In this document: positions 28,194 to 36,292 of the stretch, piece after piece
How positions within the stretch are numbered: the first letter of the stretch is position 1
Layout: the number at the start of each line of letters is the position of its first letter
From: DATBQN01 sp963755825
GTDB taxonomy: Bacteria; Acidobacteriota; Thermoanaerobaculia; Multivoradales; UBA5704
Length of the DNA: 64,000 nucleotides
NCBI GenBank assembly: GCA_963755825.1
Contig: CAVWLA010000001.1
Span: 992,001 to 1,056,000, forward strand
Direction of reading: 5' to 3'
Program-made: the position numbers and the translations under genes
The notes under the pieces: model-generated
Seen by the model: the letters and a program-made list of their open reading frames with translations, nothing else
Told to the model about the DNA's origin: nothing
Database searches by the model: none

Positions 28194-28532
28194 CTACTGC
28201 AGGGTGAGCGAGCCGCCGGGTGCGACCTGCTGCCAGCCGGTCGAGCAGCCGTCGGTGCGCGTCGGCGCCATCAGGCAGTAGCAGACCTTGTTGTCGCCCG
28301 AGTCGACCTTGGCGGTCTCGCCGGCCTTGATCTTCAGGGTCTTGTCCCCGTGCATGTTGTCGCACGAGTCGCCGGCGCCGTGGCGGGTGTAGACGTAGAC
28401 GGTGCTCTTGCCGCTGTTGACGAAGCTCACGCCGCTGCCGGCCATGTCCGCCGCCGAGGCCAGCGAGGCGATGCCCAGGCCGGTCACCACCGCGAGAGCC
28501 AACACCGTGTTCCTGCGCGCTGATTTCAACAT
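28194..28532 (-). CDS. unknown small secreted Cys-containing protein
   Basis: The protein is 112 aa. A clear signal peptide (SARRNTVLALAVVTGLGIASLASA) is cleaved near ASA-AD. The mature part is about 84 aa and has four Cys (DSCDNM, VCYC, DGC) that could form two disulfides, in a beta-rich sequence (TVYVYTRHG, TLKIKAGETAKVDSG). I do not recognise the family. It has its own intrinsic terminator, and a roughly 200-bp divergent region upstream is shared with the next gene. Confidence 0.7.
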   Translation of the reverse strand: MLKSARRNTVLALAVVTGLGIASLASAADMAGSGVSFVNSGKSTVYVYTRHGAGDSCDNMHGDKTLKIKAGETAKVDSGDNKVCYCLMAPTRTDGCSTGWQQVAPGGSLTLQ

Positions 28533-28697
28533 GTTGCGACTCCTCCTGTTGATGTCTGGGTTGTGTTCATCTGTAGATCAATCTCCTCGTGGGACCGCCT
28601 CGCCGGTCGCCCGGTCAGGCAGTCTCCGGACACTGTACGCAGCGCATGGTGAAAGGTTGCAAGGCGGATCGGCGAGGTCGGTTGGGCGCCGCTTCAA

Positions 28698-28726
28698 TTG
28701 ACGCCCCGACGACCCCACCATAGGAT
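28698..28726 (+). promoter_or_regulatory. consensus-like promoter, leaderless arrangement
   Basis: TTGACG (28698-28703), a 17-base spacer and TAGGAT (28721-28726) make a near-consensus housekeeping promoter. The ATG of the next gene is 8 bases later, so the expected transcript start coincides with the start codon. Confidence 0.65.
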
Positions 28727-28734
28727 GACCGGCG

Positions 28735-29823
28735 ATGTCCACGACCCGCCGCCGGGCGCTCAAACCCTTGTTCTCCCTGCTCATCGGGGCCGTCGCGGCC
28801 CTCGCCGGGCAGGCGACCGCCGCCGCCGCTTCCGCCGCGCGGCCGATCGTCCTCGCCGCCGCGGCTCCGGGGCGCCTCGAGCTCGCCTCCGGCCGCGCGG
28901 TCGATCTCGCGCTCCCGGCGGGCGCCGTCCTCGCCGACGTCGAGGCGACGACGACCGGCTGGGTCGCCGCCGCCACCCGGCCGGTGGGCAAGCGCAGCGA
29001 GATCCTGCTCCTCGCGAGCTCCGGCGGCGCGCCGGTGGCGCTCCCCGCCCCGCCACCGAGCGCGGCGCTGCAGGCCGAGCCGCTGCCGCTGGTCGAGGGC
29101 GGGCGGCTCGCCGGCCTGGTCTGGCTCGAGGGGGATGGCGGCCGCCGCCTCGCGGTGCGCAGCGCGCGCTGGAGCGGCACCGCCTGGGAGAAGCTGGCGA
29201 CCATCTCGCCGCCCGGGCCGGGCAGCCAGCTCGCCTTGACCGCCGCGCGCCTTGCCGGCGGCGCCTGGCTCCTCGCCTGGAGCGCCTTCGACGGCCACGA
29301 CGACGAGATCCTCTGGAGCCGCTTCGACGGCGCCGCCTGGAGCCGGCCGGCGCGCGCCGCGCCCGACAACGACGTGCCCGACGTCACCCCGGCGCTCACC
29401 GCGGTCGGCGACGGCGCCCTCCTCGCCTGGAGCCGCTTCGACGGCGCCAGCAGCTACCAGACGGTGGTGGCGCGCTTCCTGCCCGAGGGCGGCGGCCGCT
29501 TCTCGCCCCCCCGCCAGGTCGCCGTCGCCGCCGCCGGCGCGGTCTTCCCGAGCTTCGAGGCGTCGTCCAGCGCCGCCTCCAACGCCGAGCCGCTCCTCCT
29601 CCTGCGCACCGCGGTCCCCGCCGGCTGGTCGCTCCTGGCGCTCGACGACCTCGGGCGGACGCTCCGCCGCGCCAGCATCGTCGACGCCGCCGGCGCGGCC
29701 TCCCCCGCCGGCCGCCCGATCGTCGCCGCGGCGAGCGGCGGCGGCGTCACCCTCCGATTCCCGGCGACCGGCGCGCGGCGCCTGGCGGTCTGGGAGGCGG
29801 CGCCGCCCGAGCCGCAGCCATGA
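28735..29823 (+). CDS. exported protein with sialidase/propeller-like repeats
   Basis: The protein is 362 aa. An N-terminal RRR motif and hydrophobic segment (LFSLLIGAVAALAGQATAAAA) look like a signal peptide, possibly Tat. The body contains repeated blades such as WLLAWSAFDGHDDEILWSRF and LLAWSRFDGASSYQTVVAR, typical of a beta-propeller of BNR/sialidase type. No catalytic residues are recognised. Its stop overlaps the start of the GDSL hydrolase gene (ATGA), so the two are coupled and may act on the same extracellular substrate. Confidence 0.72.
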   Translation: MSTTRRRALKPLFSLLIGAVAALAGQATAAAASAARPIVLAAAAPGRLELASGRAVDLALPAGAVLADVEATTTGWVAAATRPVGKRSEILLLASSGGAPVALPAPPPSAALQAEPLPLVEGGRLAGLVWLEGDGGRRLAVRSARWSGTAWEKLATISPPGPGSQLALTAARLAGGAWLLAWSAFDGHDDEILWSRFDGAAWSRPARAAPDNDVPDVTPALTAVGDGALLAWSRFDGASSYQTVVARFLPEGGGRFSPPRQVAVAAAGAVFPSFEASSSAASNAEPLLLLRTAVPAGWSLLALDDLGRTLRRASIVDAAGAASPAGRPIVAAASGGGVTLRFPATGARRLAVWEAAPPEPQP

Positions 29824-31067
29824 GTCGAGCGATCGGATCGACGGGATCGATGTCGGCGACGGCATCGTCGCTCGGCCTGCCGCATGGCCCGCGGCACCTC
29901 GCGCGGAAACGCCGAGAGGGCACGACGGCGGTCGCCGCCGTCTTCCTCGCCCTCGCCGCGCTGCTGCCGCGCGCCGCCGCCGCGCAGCCCACCTACATCG
30001 CCTTCGGCGACAGCATCACCTTCGGCTACCACGACGATCCGACGCGCGCCCAGCCCGGCTACCCTCCCCGCCTGCAGGCGCTCCTCGAGCAGCGCGGCCA
30101 GAGCAGCGCCGTCGTCATCAACGCCGGCCTGAGCGGCGAGTCGACGGCGGAGGGGGTCAGCCGCCTCCCCAAGGTGCTGGCGAAGAACCCCGCCACGGCG
30201 CTCCTCCTCATGGAGGGAACGAACGACATCAACGCTCGCCTGTCGCTCGAGACGATCACCTTCAACCTCGACACCATGGCGTCGCAGGCCGAGGCGGCCG
30301 GGCTCACCGTCGTCCACGCGACGATCATCCCCCGCCTGCCGGCCGCCAACTTCGACGGCACCAACCACCTGACGGCGGAGCTCGCCGCCATGGTCCGCGA
30401 GCTCGCCGCCAGCCGCGACCGCCAGCTCGCCGATCCCTTCGAGGTGTTCTTCTTCGACACCCCCGGCGTCTTCGCGCACGACTACTTCGGCGGCAGCGAC
30501 AAGCTCCACCCCAACGCCTCCGGCTACGATCTCCTCGCCGCGATCTTCGCCGACGTCCTGACCGGGGTCGACAGCGTGCCGCCGGTGACCGGCACGATCT
30601 CCCCCGTCGACGGCTCAGCCAACGTCGCCACCGACGCGCCGATCGACATCGTGCTCTACGACTTCGGCGCCGGCCTCGATCTCGCCTCGGCGCAGCTGGA
30701 GATCGACGGGCAGCTCACCCCCACACCCCTCGCCGGCACCAGCCGGCGGGCCGAGCTGATCTACATGCCGACGACCCCCTGGACCGGCCTCGTCCATATC
30801 GGCGTCCACGCCGCCGACCTCGCCACTCCGCCGAACATCCTCGACCGCGAGCTGGCGCAGTTCACCGTCATCGGCGCCCACTTCCTGCCGGGCGACTTGA
30901 ACCGCGACGGCCGCGTCGACGGCGACGACCTGATCGTCCTCGCCCTCGCCTTCGGAGCCCGCCGCGGCGACCCCCGCTACACCACCGCCGCCGATTTGAA
31001 CGGCGACGGCATCATCGACGGCGACGATCTCGCCATCCTGTCGGCGAACTTCGGCCAGAGCGGGTAG
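29820..31067 (+). CDS. exported SGNH/GDSL hydrolase with C-terminal dockerin domain
   Basis: The protein is 415 aa. A long basic N-terminus and hydrophobic stretch end near AAAAQP. The SGNH hydrolase domain (about 57-250) has block I FGDSITFG with the nucleophile Ser, block III GTNDIN, and block V DKLHPNASGY with the catalytic Asp/His. A linker and Ig-like segment follow. The C-terminus is a type I dockerin-like domain with two calcium loops (DLNRDGRVDGDDL and DLNGDGIIDGDDL). An esterase acting on polysaccharide or lipid is likely; the dockerin may bind a cohesin partner. Confidence 0.88.
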   Translation: MSRAIGSTGSMSATASSLGLPHGPRHLARKRREGTTAVAAVFLALAALLPRAAAAQPTYIAFGDSITFGYHDDPTRAQPGYPPRLQALLEQRGQSSAVVINAGLSGESTAEGVSRLPKVLAKNPATALLLMEGTNDINARLSLETITFNLDTMASQAEAAGLTVVHATIIPRLPAANFDGTNHLTAELAAMVRELAASRDRQLADPFEVFFFDTPGVFAHDYFGGSDKLHPNASGYDLLAAIFADVLTGVDSVPPVTGTISPVDGSANVATDAPIDIVLYDFGAGLDLASAQLEIDGQLTPTPLAGTSRRAELIYMPTTPWTGLVHIGVHAADLATPPNILDRELAQFTVIGAHFLPGDLNRDGRVDGDDLIVLALAFGARRGDPRYTTAADLNGDGIIDGDDLAILSANFGQSG

Positions 31068-31083
31068 CGCCGGAGGGGCGTCA

Positions 31084-31647
31084 CTATCCCGGCCGCGACC
31101 GTGGCCGGGCTTCAGCCAGCAGGTTGCAGAAGAGCTCGCCCTGCTCGATCGCGTCGTCCAGCGCCACGTGCTGGTGCCGCGCCGGGCCGAACCAGCGCCG
31201 CGGCATGGTCTTCTTCGTCGTGGCCCGATAGTCGGTGCCGAGAACGCACATGGCGAAGGTCTTGATATCGACGGCCGAGAAGGAGAAGGGGCTGCGGCCG
31301 GCGAAGCGGATCAGGTACCAGTAGACGAACAGGAAGTCGAAGCCCGCCGGGTAGCCGACGAAGACCGGCGTGCCCGGCAGGCCCTCGAGCCACTCGACGT
31401 AAGCGGCCATCGCTTCGGTGGGGGATCGGAGGTCCTGCCGGCAGGCGTGCCACGCCTCGGGGCGGCGAGCCCACCAGGCCATCGTCTCGGGATGCGACGA
31501 GGCGCCCTCCAGGGTCTCCAGATTGGCGGTGAACGTGCCGACCCGCGTCTTGTCGGCAAGGTAGGCCGCGGAGCCGAAGCTGAGCATCGAATAGGGACCG
31601 GGGATCGGGCCGTCGGTCTCGACGTCGGTGCTGACGTAGGTCTCCAT
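31084..31647 (-). CDS. DEDD-type 3'-5' exonuclease family protein
   Basis: The protein is 187 aa from ATG 31647. The start METYVSTDVETDGP has the DxE motif of the DnaQ-like/DEDD superfamily. Later motifs are YPAGFDF and a C-terminal HVALDDAIEQGELF with the H-x(4)-D arrangement of DEDDh exonucleases. It resembles stand-alone 3'-5' exonuclease-like proteins of unknown role. The ATG overlaps the stop of the Toprim gene (TGATG), so the pair was once translated together. Confidence 0.78.
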   Translation of the reverse strand: METYVSTDVETDGPIPGPYSMLSFGSAAYLADKTRVGTFTANLETLEGASSHPETMAWWARRPEAWHACRQDLRSPTEAMAAYVEWLEGLPGTPVFVGYPAGFDFLFVYWYLIRFAGRSPFSFSAVDIKTFAMCVLGTDYRATTKKTMPRRWFGPARHQHVALDDAIEQGELFCNLLAEARPRSRPG

Positions 31648-32344
31648 CAGAGGATCTCCTCCAGTGCCGCGGCCGCGCGGCTCTGCAGCCAGCGCGCCAG
31701 GCCGGCGAAGCCTATCTTTCTCGCCGCGGCATTCCAGTCGCCCGGCCGTTGGGCGGCCGCAAGCGCCGGCAGCGGCTGCCGCCGAGGCTGACCGCAAAGC
31801 CTCGCGCCGAACGGTCGCCCGGCCGGTTGCCGTCGAAGGCGATCCACACCTCGCGGCCGCGGGCGAGCTCGGGCAGCCAGTCCACCCAGCGGCCGATCGT
31901 CGCGGCGCAGGGCAGGCCGCCGGCGGCGATCGAGAGGGCATCGAAGAGACCCTCGACGAGGACCAGCGGATCCGCCCGCAGGCCGTCGATCACTGGAAAC
32001 ACGCCGCCGGCGCGGCCGACGGTGAACATCTTCCCCTCGCCGCGCCGGTCGTGCAGGTGCCGGCCGTGAACCGCCCGCGGCTCGCCCTCGGGCCCGATGA
32101 GCCGCGCCAGCACCGCGGGCCTGCCGTTGAGATCGCCGGTGAAGCGGACCCCCGCGGCCACGGCGACCTCGAGCGGCACACGCCGCCGCGCCAGATAGGC
32201 CTCGGCCGGCGTCCCCACGAGCGCAGCCGACCGGCGCCAGAGATCCTCCGGGCCTTCGCCCGTTCCCGGCCGGCGCTCAGCGTCGGGAGGCAGCATCCAC
32301 ATGGCGGGGGGCTTGCGGCGGTCGGATTCGCCGGCTGTCCTCAA
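31647..32344 (-). pseudogene. Toprim-domain (primase-like) gene with a frameshift
   Basis: One frame from a TTG at 32344 (or ATG 32302) codes about 200 residues with PAEAYLARRRV, a primase-helicase-like start, and Toprim motifs LVLVEGLFDAL and VWIAFDGNRPGD. Near 31741-31747, at GGCCGGGC, the frame breaks into unrelated Arg-rich sequence. The neighbouring frame continues with DWNAAARKIGFAGLARWLQ and ends in a TGA that overlaps the exonuclease ATG. A one-base change restores a single gene. It is either a recent pseudogene or an assembly error. Confidence 0.7.
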
Positions 32345-32585
32345 GTTGCCCCGAAGAGCGCTCCGCCGTCACGGGCCCCCAGCGCCGGGCGCGTGAAAAG
32401 CCGCGGGCCGCAGGCGGGCGGTCACCCGAAGGATACGGCGACGCTGACCCGACTCACTGGGAACCAGAGGACTGAAGCTCGCTGTAGACCTCGCTCCCGT
32501 CGCAGCGAGCCCTGCGCCGGGAGCAGGCGACCTGTCCCTGGGGGGTTGACCGAGCAGACCCCGGTGGCGTTCTACCTGGCCGTAT

Positions 32586-32870
32586 TCACTGCGTGCAAAT
32601 GCTGCCGCAGCTATCCTTGAAATAAGGAGTGGGATCGCAAAGACCCGTTTTGCAACCCTCGGGCGCGGTGATTTCCACACAATCCTGATGCAGAAACGTC
32701 GAGTCGGTATAGTAGGTGCGGATCACCCTCTGGTCCAAAGTGCATTTTTGCGGAAAGGCGCTGGCGTTGCTCGGAGATGCCGGGACGAGCAGGCCGAAGA
32801 AAGCACCACCCGCCAAGGTCAGGACGCAGATCAGACACTTCCTCGTGCTGGAATGCAGGACATTTCTCAT
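32586..32870 (-). CDS. secreted six-Cys peptide, copy 1
   Basis: The protein is 94 aa. The signal peptide MRNVLHSSTRKCLICVLTLA... is cleaved near NASA. The mature peptide (about 57 aa) has six Cys (KC, DC, GC, LC, SC, IC) and the motif YYTDSTF; the C-terminus CDPTPYFKDSCGSIC is shared with copy 2. It resembles small secreted peptides with a 'YYSD' motif, such as DUF6289-like ones, but the match is from memory. It has a strong AGGAGA-type ribosome-binding site. Function unknown. Confidence 0.75.
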   Translation of the reverse strand: MRNVLHSSTRKCLICVLTLAGGAFFGLLVPASPSNASAFPQKCTLDQRVIRTYYTDSTFLHQDCVEITAPEGCKTGLCDPTPYFKDSCGSICTQ

Positions 32871-33059
32871 CGTTTCTCCTCTCGAAAAGAGTTTGAGGTT
32901 CAGGGCCGAGTTGGATCGGTCGGCGCCGAGCCATGACGGCGCGCCGCCGGCGGACCAGAGGGCTGAAGCTCGGTGGTAGGGAGCGCTGCACCGGAAGCAG
33001 GCGACCTGTCCCCGGAGGGTTGACCGAGCAGAACCCCGTGGCGCTCTACCCAGCCGTAT

Positions 33060-33347
33060 TCACTCCGAGATGCAAATGCTGCCACAGCTATCCTTGAAAT
33101 AAGGAGTGGGATCGCAAAAATGCGTCTTGCAGGCCGCAGGCTCGTAGACGTCCTGACAGACCGCGTGCTGAAACGTCGAGTCGCTATAGTAGACGCGGAA
33201 CAGGCTCTGGTTGGAAGCGCATTGTTTCGGAATGGCGGTGGCGTTGCCCGGAGATGCCGGAACGAGCAGGCCGATGAAGGTACCACCCGCCAAGGCCAGG
33301 ACGCAGAACAGACACTTCCTCGTGGTGGAGCGCAGGACATTTCTCAT
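33060..33347 (-). CDS. secreted six-Cys peptide, copy 2
   Basis: The protein is 95 aa and a paralog of copy 1: same signal peptide pattern (MRNVLRSTTRKCLFCVLALA), the same six mature Cys and the same C-terminus CDPTPYFKDSCGSIC. The central part differs (QSLFRVYYSDSTFQHAVCQ). The pattern of conserved Cys with variable inter-Cys residues suggests selection on the scaffold. It lies between copy 1 and a third, unrelated Cys-rich peptide on the same strand. Confidence 0.75.
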   Translation of the reverse strand: MRNVLRSTTRKCLFCVLALAGGTFIGLLVPASPGNATAIPKQCASNQSLFRVYYSDSTFQHAVCQDVYEPAACKTHFCDPTPYFKDSCGSICISE

Positions 33348-33433
33348 CGTTTCTCCTCTCAAGAAGAGTTTGAGGTTCAGGGCCGAGCTGGATCGGTCGG
33401 CGCCGAGCCATGCCGGCGCGCCGCCGCCGGACC

Positions 33434-33742
33434 TCAGCAGCAGTCTGCCAGCAGGCACGCCTGGGACTTGAAACACTTGATCGCCGGGACGCAGCTGCTG
33501 CACGAGATGAGGAAGATCGGCTTGCGGACGACATCCCCGGCGCTCGGCGACTGCTGGACGAGGGCAGGTTCCCAGCTCGGCAGGGTCACCGTGGCGGAGG
33601 CGGGAATGCTCGCCGCGACGGGAGCCGCGACCAGCGCCTTGCCTGGATCGATCGCCGGCACCGCCTGCGGAGCGCCGGCGGCGAAGAGCTGCGCAGAGAG
33701 GGTGACGAGCGCGACAGCGAGGGCGGGGACGAGCGTCTTCAT
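33434..33742 (-). CDS. secreted peptide with Cys-rich C-terminus
   Basis: The protein is 102 aa. A signal peptide (MKTLVPALAVALVTLSAQLFAAG) is followed by a Pro/Ala/Val-rich spacer. The last 22 residues hold six Cys in the order C-x2-C-x5-C-x5-C-x4-CC, ending at the C-terminus. This precursor-like plan (leader, spacer, Cys knot-like core) is unlike the two six-Cys copies next to it. Family not recognised. A GAAGAGAA-type site precedes the ATG. Confidence 0.68.
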   Translation of the reverse strand: MKTLVPALAVALVTLSAQLFAAGAPQAVPAIDPGKALVAAPVAASIPASATVTLPSWEPALVQQSPSAGDVVRKPIFLISCSSCVPAIKCFKSQACLLADCC

Positions 33743-33769
33743 GTTCTCTTCTCCTTTCCCTAAGACGGT

Positions 33770-33802
33770 GCTCCTCGGTGCTCCGGCCGGGCCGCGAGGA
33801 GC
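33770..33802 (-). terminator. candidate hairpin between methyltransferase and peptide gene
   Basis: GCTCCTCG (33770-33777) can pair with CGAGGAGC (33795-33802) across a 17-base GC-rich loop. It lies 31 bp past the methyltransferase stop and could separate it from the downstream peptide gene. Confidence 0.35.
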
Positions 33803-33832
33803 GAGTAGCGCCGGAGGGCCGGCGGGGGGCAG

Positions 33833-34621
33833 TTAGGAAACCTGGCGCAAAGTTGCAGCGTCGGGCTCGGCGGCCCGCCGCCCCACGAGGATCGGTTGGT
33901 AGAAGCAGCCGTCGAGCCGCTCCACCTGCGCAAACCCGGCCTGGCGCATCAGCTCCATCAGCTTGTGGATCCCGACGGCGTAGTACTGCGACCGCATCAC
34001 CCGGGTCGCACAGTCCGCGCCGCCGCGGTCCTCGACGAGATACATCGCCAGGTCGTAGATCGGCCCGCGAAACTCCCAAACCTGCCAAACCAGGTAGCGA
34101 ACCCCGCCCTCGTCCCGGATGCCATACGGCTTCACCTGGACCGCGTCCCGCTCCTCCATGTCGTAGTCCCGCACCGAGATCAAGCAGCCGCCGTTCGGCC
34201 GAGTGCAGACGAAGAGCTGCCCGAAGGCGGCGACCAGGTCCTCGTCCGTCAGAAGGTGTGGGAGCGAGTTGTCGCACGCGATCACGAGATCGAACTGTTC
34301 CCTGTGATGCGTCGCCGCCTGGCGCATGTCCGCGACCGAGAAGCGCACGGCCAGCCCGCGCGCCGCTGCCTCGAGCTTGGCCCGCTCGACCGCTCCGGCC
34401 GAGATGTCGGACGCGGTCACGTGGTGGCCCAGAGCAGCCAGGCCCAGCGCCTGGGTGCCGATCCCGCAGGCGACATCGAGAATGGCCAGGCGGCCGTCCC
34501 CCCACCGCTCGCGAATGACCCCGTCCAGAGCATCCGCCTGCCGTCGGATGGTGGTCTCCCAGTCCGGGAAGATCAGGTGGTAGAACGGCGCGAGTTCATC
34601 GTAGAAGCGCTCGACCGACAC
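33833..34621 (-). CDS. class I SAM-dependent methyltransferase
   Basis: The protein is 262 aa from GTG 34621, with GGAG 11 bases upstream. The SAM-binding motif LDVACGIGTQALGLA is near residue 48, followed by ASDIS (motif II) and DLVIACDNSLPHL (motif IV). The start SVERFYDELAPFYHLIFPDWE is typical of small-molecule methyltransferases of the UbiE/glycine-sarcosine type. The substrate is unknown. It lies immediately upstream of the Cys-rich peptide genes on the same strand, with a hairpin between. Confidence 0.85.
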   Translation of the reverse strand: MSVERFYDELAPFYHLIFPDWETTIRRQADALDGVIRERWGDGRLAILDVACGIGTQALGLAALGHHVTASDISAGAVERAKLEAAARGLAVRFSVADMRQAATHHREQFDLVIACDNSLPHLLTDEDLVAAFGQLFVCTRPNGGCLISVRDYDMEERDAVQVKPYGIRDEGGVRYLVWQVWEFRGPIYDLAMYLVEDRGGADCATRVMRSQYYAVGIHKLMELMRQAGFAQVERLDGCFYQPILVGRRAAEPDAATLRQVS

Positions 34622-34662
34622 AGCACCGAACGATACTCCCAGTTCAGCGGCGCGGCGAGCGC

Positions 34663-35165
34663 TCAGAGGTCGGTATTGAGCAAGACGGGCAAGAGCGCGA
34701 CGAGACGAAAATTCGACCGCGTCGGCGAGCGCGCCCGGCCGGATCGGCGCCAAGTTCTAGCGAATGGCCGGCGCCGGCGTTCAGGCGCCAAAAGAAGGAT
34801 TCCAAAACTCTGACTGCGTGAAGTGGCCACCTTATCGCTCGGTAGGCCCGCGGGGCCTAATGCTCCTGCCGCCAGCGTTGCGTGAGGCACAAGCTCTTCC
34901 TCGTAGAGCTTGTTTGCAGCGTCGATCTGTTCACTGGCCTTAGACCAGAGTAGTTGGACGGAGTCCGCCGAAATCGCCCGCCATGGCTTACCGTAGCCCT
35001 TGTGCGTTCTCTGAGGCAGGTTGTACTTGGCCACAATGGATTCTATCGACGCCTCGATAAATATTCGCCCGGATGGAATGAAGTTATATCGAGCGGATCT
35101 TCTGGGCGGATTGATCTGCTCCGGGAGCTCGTTACGCGGGGACCGAAGATCGCAAGGCGAAGCTC
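34663..35165 (-). pseudogene. decayed foreign gene fragment
   Basis: About 90 codons read as normal protein in one frame without a good start: ELPEQINPPRRSARYNFI, then SGRIFIEASIESIVAKYN and SADSVQLLWSKASEQIDAAN. The frame is closed upstream by a TGA and degenerates into Arg/Pro-rich sequence near 34850. The local DNA is visibly richer in A/T than its surroundings. The segment 34622-35324 holds no other supportable gene. It is probably a remnant of an acquired gene; family unknown. Confidence 0.4.
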
Positions 35166-35324
35166 TTCAACCACCTTCGTGTATAGAAGAAGGGCGAGGA
35201 GAGTATCGAACGGCTGGCGTCCCGACAACTTCCCATGTGCTCTCGCCCTGGGCTCGACGCAGTGCTCTGCTCAGGATGGGCGCTTTACAGGAAGGCACCC
35301 ATCACTGGTACCGCGGAAGACGGC

Positions 35325-36143
35325 CTAGAGGCCGGGAGGGGCGCCCGCGCCGGCGCCGGTGGGGATGACGCCGCCGGGCATGCCGAGGCCGCCGAGGTTG
35401 CCCATCGCGGAGGCGGCGCTTGCCGGGTCGAGCGAGGTTAGCTTCTGCTGCGCCTCCTGGCGGTAGGCGGACTGCGGGAACTCGTCGAGGATCTGCTTGT
35501 AGGAGGCGACCGCCTCGGGGCGGCGCAGGAGCTGCTCGTAGGTAAGGCCGAGCTGGTAGAGGACGGCGTCCTTGGGGAGCTGGGGGTCGGAGTCGTCGAG
35601 CATCGGCCGCAGACGGCCGACGAGCTCCTCGCCCTTGCCCTCGCGGCGGTCGAGGTCGATCAGGTCGAGGCGGACCATCGCCGCCAGCGAGTCCTTGTTG
35701 CCGTCGAGGTAGTCGGTCCACAGCTTGCGCGCCTCGGCGGGCTTGCCCTCGATCGCCGCCACGCGGCCGAGGTAGACACCGGCGATCGCCGCGGCGTGGG
35801 TGTGGCCGAACTTGGCGCGCACGGCGTCGAGGAGCTGGACGGCGCGCTTCTGGCGCGAGGCGTCGTCGGGGAAGCTCGGGGTGTCGGGGTCGTTGGGCTT
35901 GGCGTCGGTCGCCTGGATCGGCGCCGCGTAGACCTTGATCGCCTTGTTGAGCGCCTCGCTCGCGGCCGTCGAGCGGCTGTTGGCGAAGCCGTAGATGCCG
36001 AACGCCACCGCCGCCACGACGACCACCGCACCGAGGGCGAGGAGCAGGTTGCGGGTATGCGTCTCCGCGTACTCGACCGACCGCCCCACCACATTGGTGA
36101 ACTCGTCGCGCTTCATGTCCTTGCGGTTCAGACGTTGGCTCAT
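35325..36143 (-). CDS. membrane-anchored tetratricopeptide-repeat protein (YfgM-like)
   Basis: The protein is 272 aa. A cytoplasmic basic N-terminus (RLNRKDMKRDEF) precedes one transmembrane helix (about 33-54) and then TPR-like helices (AIAGVYLGRVAAIEGKPAEARKLW; YQLGLTYEQLLRRPEAVASYKQILDEFPQSAY). The C-terminus is Gly/Pro-rich. This matches the plan of YfgM/BamD-like proteins with a membrane helix and periplasmic TPR. A GGAGT site precedes the ATG. A role in envelope protein handling is inferred. Confidence 0.82.
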   Translation of the reverse strand: MSQRLNRKDMKRDEFTNVVGRSVEYAETHTRNLLLALGAVVVVAAVAFGIYGFANSRSTAASEALNKAIKVYAAPIQATDAKPNDPDTPSFPDDASRQKRAVQLLDAVRAKFGHTHAAAIAGVYLGRVAAIEGKPAEARKLWTDYLDGNKDSLAAMVRLDLIDLDRREGKGEELVGRLRPMLDDSDPQLPKDAVLYQLGLTYEQLLRRPEAVASYKQILDEFPQSAYRQEAQQKLTSLDPASAASAMGNLGGLGMPGGVIPTGAGAGAPPGL

Positions 36144-36292
36144 TCAGCGAGACTCCAAGAGAAGGTCAGCGGATTGGCGGTGGGCCGAAGGGGACCAGCC
36201 CGGCCGAGACAGGGCGCAGGCGGCCAGCGCGGGACGATACCATCCCACGGGGCTTTCTTCAACTCGAGAGCCGGGCCCTCCCCCGCCGCCGC

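Larger units (their letters stand above)
32440..33430. repeat. tandem segmental duplication, unit about 480 bp
   Basis: Two adjacent segments carry similar sequence in the same order: a block containing CAGGCGACCTGTCCC, a Cys-rich peptide gene, and its upstream block containing TGGATCGGTCGGCGCCGAGCC. The offset is about 477 bp. Identity is high in the non-coding parts and lower in the mature peptide parts. Confidence 0.8.
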
